Positions 6,984-11,090 of a DNA stretch of 11,090 bases are shown in pieces. The stretch is from Pavlovales sp. CCMP2436 (Eukaryota > Haptophyta > Pavlovophyceae > Pavlovales), in assembly GCA_026770615.1 (NCBI GenBank), contig MU631689.1, positions 20,382 to 31,471 on the forward strand, given 5' to 3'. The translations under genes were made by a program, and so were the position numbers. How positions within the stretch are numbered: the stretch's first letter is position 1; the number at the start of each line of letters is the position of its first letter. The notes beneath the pieces were generated by a model. That model was not told the origin of the DNA. It ran no database searches and saw only the letters and a program-made list of their open reading frames with translations.

Positions 6984-8300
6984 TTAGACATTCCTTAGCG
7001 CGCCCGAATACTCGTTCCGTGTCGAGATGAAGGAGATCACGTCGTGGCGCAGCACTGAGTAGACCGTTTCGAGCATGCGCGAAGCAGTCATACGGCTGTG
7101 GAGTCGGTCGCCCATACTCGCGCTGTTGTCGTTCTGCAGCAGCACGAGATGCTCGTGGTCGATAAAGGGCCGGTAGCGCAGGAAGAGGTGAATCGCAGTA
7201 CGGAAGATGCGTGCGGTAATCTCGTCGGCTGCAGCCTGCTGCACTGCGATGGCGTGCTGGAGCGGGTTGGACTGCCGCTCGCCCTCTAGCTGGACGCACT
7301 GGATGTGCACGTCACACGCCTCGTGCCGGGCGACAGATCGTGTATCCTGCCCGTCGCGCGGCTCGTAGCCGCCGTTGCACTTGAGGAACGGCATAGTTGC
7401 CCGCCAGTTTCCCCTTGTCTTAACGAGATGGAAGTGCGTGGTGCAGACTAAGCATGTGTACTTGCCTGTCGCGAGCATCGCAAGCCAGTTGTGCGTAGAA
7501 GTCAGCGTCCTTGCGTCACGAAGCGTCTCGAATTCCGCCGCGATCGAGCGGCGCTCACTGTCAAAGCGCGCCTGCATCCGCTGCTCTTGCTCATGAATCT
7601 GCAGCGCAAAGAGCCGGTGCTGCTCTGCTCCAGCCCCCTCGATGACATTCCTCAACTGCTGAGCCTGCTCGGCGATCGCCTGCAGCGCCGCCCCCTTGAG
7701 CGACTGCCAGTCCTCGAACGCACTGCCGCCCGCGCCGCCGGCCGCGCGCTCGTCGCTGCCACCATCTACCCCGTCTACGCCGCCGGCCGCGGGCTCGCGC
7801 TCGATAAGCGCGCTGCCACCCGCTCCCTCGCCTACGCCGCCGGCCGCGCGCTCGGAGCTGCCACCATCTCCCTCGTCTGCGCCGCCGGCCGCGGGCTCGC
7901 GCTCGATGAGCGCGCTGCCACCCGCTCCCTCGCCTGTGCCGCCGGCCGCGCGCTCGGAGCTGCCACCATCTCCCTCGTCTGCGCCGCCGGCCGCGGGCTC
8001 GCGCTCGATGAGCGCGTTGCCACCCGCTCCCTCGCCCGCGCCGCCGGCTGCGTGCTCGTAGCTGCCACCATCTCCCTCGTCTGCGCCGCCGGCCGCGGGC
8101 TCGCGCTCGATGAGCGCGTTGCCACCCGCTCCCTCGCCCGCGTTGCCGGCCGTGCGCTCGGCGCTGCCACCCGCGCTGTCATCGAGAGCGCTGGTCGAAC
8201 GACCTGCGATGATCCACGGGTTCGACTTGGAGACGACGGGCAGCGCGTCCGGCTTGCGCTTCCGACCTGAGCCTTCGCGCGAGCCACCGTGTCCACTCAT
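6984..8300 (-). CDS. hAT-transposase-derived C2H2-like zinc-finger protein, no catalytic domain
   Basis: 438 residues from ATG 8300 to TAA 6984. This start was chosen because GGSREGSGRKRK directly follows, a basic Gly-rich N-terminal motif often seen in DNA-binding and mobile-element proteins; the open frame itself runs on to 8657 through an ankyrin relic. Residues 41-196 are an acidic Gly/Ala-rich region with four 34-residue repeats. Residues 199-265 are a Gln/Glu-rich coiled coil. C283 and C286 with H326 and H332 form a TTF/BED-like finger (RHEACDVHIQC). Residues 345-420 (ARIFRTAIHLFLRYRPFIDHE and following) resemble the helical segment before the catalytic core in hAT and ZNF862/KRBA2-like proteins. 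No hAT catalytic core or dimerisation region follows. Its fate is either a truncated transposase or a regulator derived from one. AATAAA signals follow the stop. The family call comes from motif memory and is not proven. Confidence 0.65.
   Translation of the reverse strand: MSGHGGSREGSGRKRKPDALPVVSKSNPWIIAGRSTSALDDSAGGSAERTAGNAGEGAGGNALIEREPAAGGADEGDGGSYEHAAGGAGEGAGGNALIEREPAAGGADEGDGGSSERAAGGTGEGAGGSALIEREPAAGGADEGDGGSSERAAGGVGEGAGGSALIEREPAAGGVDGVDGGSDERAAGGAGGSAFEDWQSLKGAALQAIAEQAQQLRNVIEGAGAEQHRLFALQIHEQEQRMQARFDSERRSIAAEFETLRDARTLTSTHNWLAMLATGKYTCLVCTTHFHLVKTRGNWRATMPFLKCNGGYEPRDGQDTRSVARHEACDVHIQCVQLEGERQSNPLQHAIAVQQAAADEITARIFRTAIHLFLRYRPFIDHEHLVLLQNDNSASMGDRLHSRMTASRMLETVYSVLRHDVISFISTRNEYSGALRNV
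7728..8160 (-). repeat. 102-bp tandem array (34-residue units) in the zinc-finger gene
   Basis: The block CTCGCGCTCGAT starts at 7794, 7896, 7998 and 8100, exactly 102 bases apart. Units on the minus strand encode GEGAGG.ALIEREPAAGG plus an acidic linker. The units are nearly identical, so the array is young or kept uniform by unequal exchange. The high GC also opens long frames on the opposite strand, which are shadows. Confidence 0.95.
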
Positions 8301-8308
8301 CGTGCTTA

Positions 8309-8435
8309 CGCCCGGGCGCGGCTTTTTGCCTGCAGAAACTTGATTTACGCCCAATTTTTTTGAAAAAAGACCTAAAAAACTTGAAAAAAGGCCTAAAATT
8401 TTTCTTCGCCTAGCTCGCGGGGCACGCCCGGGCGC
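8309..8435. other. Linker between ankyrin relic and zinc-finger gene, with repeats
   Basis: The palindromic ACGCCCGGGCG occurs near 8309 and again near 8424. Between them are two imperfect copies of TTGAAAAAAGrCCTAAAA (8360-8400 on the plus strand), which on the minus strand give T-rich blocks. It is open in the zinc-finger frame but reads like a 5' leader or promoter region: Phe/Leu/Ser/Lys low complexity caused by the T-runs. Confidence 0.4.
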
Positions 8436-8873
8436 TATTGCTCGAAATCGAGCGCACCCTTGGTACTCCCACGGGTACTCGTCCAGATAGGTTCCTGCAA
8501 TTGCCGACGCACAAACGTACTCGTCCCACGGGCAGCCATGCAAGCGCGCGAACTGGATCACAGCCAGATGTCCATTGGCTGCCGCGCGCCTAAGCGGCTG
8601 CACGCTCCAGAAGCCCGCTGGCATGCAGCCACTGGAGAATAGCCACTTGGCCGCCACTGGCTGCCTCTACGCTTGTGACCATGCACGTTTGCACGTCCCA
8701 TTTGCGACCGTAGGCACGCATCCACTGTAGCACGTGTAAATGGCCACGCGTGGCGCGCTCGCACGGCTGACGAACAGGTCTGACAGGGAAGTGCGCTGGC
8801 TTACCGGACGTGCCTTGGCGTGGACTATCCGGCGCTCCAACTCCCGTCGCAAGATTCCAAGCCAGTCAGTCAT
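8420..8873 (-). pseudogene. Ankyrin-repeat protein relic with two frameshifts
   Basis: From ATG 8873 the frame starts MTDWLGILRRELERRIV, which has the feel of a short F-box-like N-terminus. Between about 8740 and 8600 the ankyrin-like text is in another frame (GHLHVLQWMRAYGRKWD, then GGQVAILQWLHASG). It then returns to the first frame with AAANGHLAVIQFARLHGCPW and DEYPWEY. The repeats are of the GHLxVLxWxxxxGCPWD kind common in algae and giant viruses. Two compensating one-base shifts are therefore needed. The first frame has a stop near 8662-8664 inside the shifted part and is then open straight into the downstream zinc-finger gene. It is a decayed gene, or two sequence errors in a real ankyrin-zinc-finger fusion. 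The 16-base motif at 8890-8905 lies 17 bases upstream of the ATG. Confidence 0.6.
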
Positions 8874-8889
8874 GAGACAAGTCCCCGCA

Positions 8890-8905
8890 AAAATGACTAT
8901 AATAG
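8890..8905 (+). repeat. AAAATGACTATAATAG motif, copy 1
   Basis: Identical over 16 bases to 9869-9884, same orientation, 979 bases apart. On the minus strand it lies directly upstream of the ankyrin relic ATG (8873). It could be a promoter element or a duplicated target site. Neither is shown. Confidence 0.8.
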
Positions 8906-8959
8906 GGGTTTAGACGTTACAGGGGGTCGCGGGCAATAAGGAAGGCGAATTTGAAGTTG

Positions 8960-9013
8960 AGGCTCAGTTTCATAGCTGTTTCTTAAGGTCGACGGAGCAG
9001 CAGGCTCAGTTTC
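8960..9013. repeat. Short direct repeat AGGCTCAGTTTC, two copies
   Basis: Copies at 8960-8971 and 9002-9013, 42 bases apart. No function is visible. Confidence 0.6.
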
Positions 9014-9027
9014 CTCATAATTATAGG

Positions 9028-9040
9028 CCGCCTTCGGCGG
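9028..9040. repeat. Small hairpin CCGCC-TTC-GGCGG
   Basis: A 5-bp GC stem with a three-base loop, in the AT-rich leader before the F-box fragment. It is similar in design to the GTA-loop hairpins at 6720-6777. Confidence 0.5.
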
Positions 9041-9069
9041 AACCCTGATATTAAACACGGTTTTTTTAA

Positions 9070-9750
9070 GCGCGCGCGCGCGACGAGGACGACGAGGACA
9101 CGCGGGGCGTGACCAGTGCGCATCTGATGAGTCTGCTGCTCGAGATGCGCGCCGAGATGCGCGCCGGCGTCGCGGCGCTGGGCGATAAGCTCGGCCGCCA
9201 GATCGAGCGCCTCGACGAGCGCCTCGCGCGCACCAAGCGCAGCGCGCAACCGCCGCCTACCGCCGCGCCGCCGGCTACGCGCGTGGTGCCCGTCTCCGCG
9301 CGCGAAACGCGGCTTGACGACCTGCCCGCCGACGCGCTCGCGGTGGTGGTGGCCGCGCTGCCGGCCGACGACGGCACCGAATCAAAAAAACTGGCTGTGA
9401 TTTCGACTCAAATGACTCTAACGCACGAACGGGAGCGACAACTGAGCTCGCTGATGGATCCTAGCGTTCCCTGTGAGCTAGCAGTCACGCCAGTGCCGTC
9501 GCGATATCTTGAGAACTTGCGGAGCAATTTACTGCGGGATATTCGCCGAAAAAAGAAAAAAACAGCCACGACCAAAGCGAGTCAAGGAGCGACCGTGGAC
9601 ACGTCCAGACCTTGGGAGAGGACTGGCGAGGCGCGTCTGTGTTACGGCCGTACCCCGCGGATGTCGCCGAGCGCATGGCCGGGCGCGGGCAAGCTGGAGG
9701 CCACCTGCGGGGCTATACACGACCTTGTCCGCGACTTCATTGCGGAGTGA
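9070..9750 (+). pseudogene. Coiled-coil / F-box gene start truncated into unrelated sequence
   Basis: The frame is open from 9070, after TAA at 9067-9069, to TGA at 9748-9750. The first ATG is 9127, preceded by an acidic DEDDED stretch that is probably also coding in the parent gene; TTTTTTTAAG just before could be a splice acceptor. From 9127 it reads MSLLLEMRAEMRAGVAALGD and a heptad-like helix (IERLDERLAR), then a Pro/Ala linker, then LDDLPADALAVVVAALPADD, the first part of an F-box (SKP1-binding domain of ubiquitin ligases). After about 9380 the text changes to GTESKKLAV and onward: lower GC, no F-box continuation, no recognised domain. The F-box gene was thus cut or retroposed near 9378, and the rest of the frame (to IHDLVRDFIAE) is unassigned. 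Confidence 0.5.
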
Positions 9751-10180
9751 AAGGAGGCCGACAAGTCGTAGCCCCCGCCGAGGAGGTGACGGGGCGAGTG
9801 CCCCCACACCCCCGCTCGCCGCCAGCCCGCCTTGGGGGGCTCTAGACCCTCCGATGCGCGCTGGTGTGAAAATGACTATAATAGTTCACATTTCTATTCA
9901 TGTTACCTTTCTACCCGCCTTGACATGCACGTAAGCGGCAGGTCAAGAGCTTGCATGGATAGGTCAGGCTTCTAAGAGCACTCCAACAACTCCTCTGGCT
10001 ATCTTCGGTGGGTTGAACCCTGCTGCTCATATAGATCTGCCATTGTGGGATATCGCCGGATGGTCTGATTTTATTCCTTATTTTATGTTTATTCGCGATA
10101 TTTACAACAGGCCGCTTTGACGCGTAGATATCTTCCGCCTACATCAAGAATGTGTACCGTATAAATATATTACGCTGGAA
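9751..10180. other. Spacer, no supported gene
   Basis: 9751-9840 is GC-rich and continues several spurious frames. From 9885 on it is AT-rich with no frame worth calling. It holds the second AAAATGACTATAATAG motif. Confidence 0.6.
9869..9884 (+). repeat. AAAATGACTATAATAG motif, copy 2
   Basis: Exact second copy of 8890-8905. The two bracket the truncated F-box frame. Confidence 0.8.
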
Positions 10181-10235
10181 GGGCTTCAGGCTAGCGTATG
10201 CCCTATCTTGAAAGTACCGCTGATCTGAGCGCCGC
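10181..10235 (+). repeat. Dispersed repeat, copy B (diverged)
   Basis: It aligns without large gaps to 10388-10441: GGGcTT...GCTaGCGTaTG..C, TGaAA, GCTGaTCTGAGCGCcGC. An AT-rich TAAATATAT stretch precedes it, as in copy A. Confidence 0.6.
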
Positions 10236-10382
10236 AAACAAGGCGCCGACGACGCTATAGAAGTATTTGCAGTTCGCGCTGTATGGTGAGCAGAGGCCGT
10301 TCAGTGGCACAGCGCGGTAAATTGCGATGCAAAGTTATGGACTTGCTCCTGCTCCAGTCTCTTGATCAGCACCACAATTACT

Positions 10383-10441
10383 GACAGGGATTAAAGCTGG
10401 CGTCTGACTGTCATGGAAACTGTGCTGGTCTGAGCGCTGCG
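10383..10441 (+). repeat. Dispersed repeat, copy C
   Basis: 27 of 29 bases match copy A (6823-6851). It continues with TGTGCTGGT as in copy A, then TCTGAGCGCTGC as in copy B, so it links the two. Confidence 0.75.
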
Positions 10442-10493
10442 TTGCCCATCGACTGCTGCATTATATACAACTATATACACCCACAATTATGAG

Positions 10494-11066
10494 CTAGCGG
10501 CGCGCCCCCTGCGCGCGTATCAACTCGTCCGCCAGCCGCGCGCGCTCTCGCTCGCACTCCGCCGCGCGCGTGCTAAGCTCGGCGAGCAGCTCGCGCGTCT
10601 CGCCCAGCTCCGCGCGCTGCGTAAAATAAAATAAATCACACGGGTATACAAATTAAACTTCTTCTACTTCTACCTCTACTAACTACTTCTGCTTCCACTC
10701 TTCCGAAAACTAAGAACACTCCCAATCACAAGAACACAGTTTTAATAATACGACTACCCCCATACTTATTATACCAATACGAAAACTACGAATAGTTATA
10801 AAATTCTAATTATAATTCTCACTATCATTATTTATTATCATTAACATTATCATTATCATTATCACTATCATTATCATTTTTTATCATTAGTAGTAGTAGT
10901 AGTAGTAGTAGTATTATGATTTTACCTGCGCCGCCGAGCCGCCGCGCGCGCAGCGGAGCTCCAGGGCGTCTGCGCGCGCGCGCGCGCCCGATGCAGCGAG
11001 GCGTAAGGCGGCGAGGGCCAGCGCGCCCTGCCCCAGCTGCTGCCGGCACGCGCCGAGCAGGAGGCG
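10494..11066 (-). CDS. Last two exons of a coiled-coil protein gene
   Basis: Minus-strand exons at 11066-10926 (141 nt, 47 codons) and 10616-10494 (123 nt, 40 codons plus TAG). Exon 1 is preceded by T19-GGCAG, a strong splice acceptor at the window edge, and ends CAG followed by GTAAAA. Exon 2 is preceded by TTTATTTTATTTTACGCAG. Both junctions are phase 0, and the frame joins across the 309-nt intron as AAQ then RAELGETRELLAELSTR. The encoded 87 residues are Ala/Arg/Glu/Leu-rich: exon 1 starts RLLLGACRQQLGQGALALAA, and exon 2 is a heptad-like helix ending LIRAQGARR. This is typical of a coiled-coil tail. The 5' exons lie outside the window, so the protein cannot be named. The 81-codon frame that reads through the intron is spurious. 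Confidence 0.65.
10617..10925 (-). other. GT-AG intron, 309 nt, microsatellite-rich
   Basis: The boundaries on the minus strand are GTAAAATCA and TTTTACGCAG. It is sharply AT-rich between two GC-rich exons. Inside lie ATTATC-type repeats (about 10825-10887), eight TAG units on the plus strand (10888-10911), and a stretch of CTTCTA-like repeats near the acceptor. Confidence 0.65.
10825..10911. repeat. Microsatellites (ATTATC)n and (TAG)8
   Basis: Imperfect ATTATC/ATTATCACT units are followed by eight uninterrupted TAG triplets (10888-10911 on the plus strand). Both are intronic if the gene model at 10494-11066 is right. Confidence 0.9.
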
Positions 11067-11071
11067 CTGCC

Positions 11072-11090
11072 AAAAAAAAAAAAAAAAAAA
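11072..11090. repeat. A19 homopolymer at window end
   Basis: On the minus strand this is T19 followed by GGCAG, i.e. the polypyrimidine tract of the acceptor of exon 11066-10926. It may continue past the window. Confidence 0.8.

Noticed and set aside
7794..8120. CRISPR-like array
   Set aside because: The units are contiguous in-frame coding repeats of 102 bases without unique spacers.
7491..8270. 259-codon plus-strand frame, Ala/Arg-rich with repeats
   Set aside because: It is the mirror of the 102-bp array on the opposite strand. Its repeat pattern comes from the real gene, and it has no domain.
8890..8905. TATAAT as a bacterial -10 box
   Set aside because: Introns, polyadenylation signals and gene style point to a eukaryote, and there is no matching -35 box or downstream bacterial gene.
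10828..11073. 81-codon minus-strand frame ending in Asn/Asp repeats
   Set aside because: Its tail is translated microsatellite. The splice sites give a better explanation with the frame continuing at 10616.

Overview
The window looks like nuclear DNA of a eukaryote rich in mobile-element debris, most plausibly a unicellular alga. The signs are GT-AG introns with phase-0 junctions, GC-rich coding islands in AT-rich spacers, F-box/coiled-coil and ankyrin-type fragments of the kind expanded in haptophyte-like algae, a non-LTR retrotransposon remnant and an hAT-like zinc-finger gene. The organism assignment is inference from style, not a match. I see no bacterial operon structure, no ribosome binding sites, no CRISPR array, and no tRNA or rRNA gene.

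Layout. 1-2085: mostly AT-rich or low-complexity spacer. It holds a T19 tract, a C-rich stretch, a decayed coding fragment (445-690), a possible terminal coiled-coil exon (877-1086), one copy of a dispersed repeat (1763-1815) and a hairpin (1976-1996). 2086-3778 (+): a PLP-dependent class V aminotransferase / cysteine-desulfurase-like gene, clearly recognisable across nearly its whole length but broken by a one-base insertion and a TGA on either side of the catalytic lysine. 3776-4139: spacer with a conserved AT-rich motif, the second copy of the repeat and a GC-rich hairpin. 4140-6537 (-): the 3' part of a non-LTR retrotransposon (RNase H, then CCHC zinc finger, then a proline-rich 69-bp repeat array), split by a frameshift and lacking reverse transcriptase. 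6533-6870: duplicated ankyrin-coding scraps, two hairpins with identical GTA loops, and a dispersed repeat.

6984-8300 (-): the best intact gene, encoding a 438-residue protein with a GGxRxGxGRK N-terminus, four 34-residue repeats, a coiled coil, a C2H2-like TTF/BED-type finger and the N-terminal helical part of an hAT-like transposase. It has no catalytic domain, and overlapping AATAAA signals follow it. 8420-8873 (-): an ankyrin-type pseudogene with two compensating frameshifts that runs in frame into the zinc-finger gene. 9070-9750 (+): a coiled-coil/F-box gene start truncated into unrelated sequence. 9751-10490: spacer with two more dispersed-repeat copies. 10494-11066 (-): the last two exons of an Ala/Arg/Glu-rich coiled-coil gene, separated by a 309-nt microsatellite-rich intron and preceded by a strong splice acceptor at the window edge.

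No pathway links these genes. The common theme is gene capture, truncation and repeat expansion. Some breaks could be sequencing or assembly errors, above all the single-base ones in the aminotransferase and ankyrin genes.
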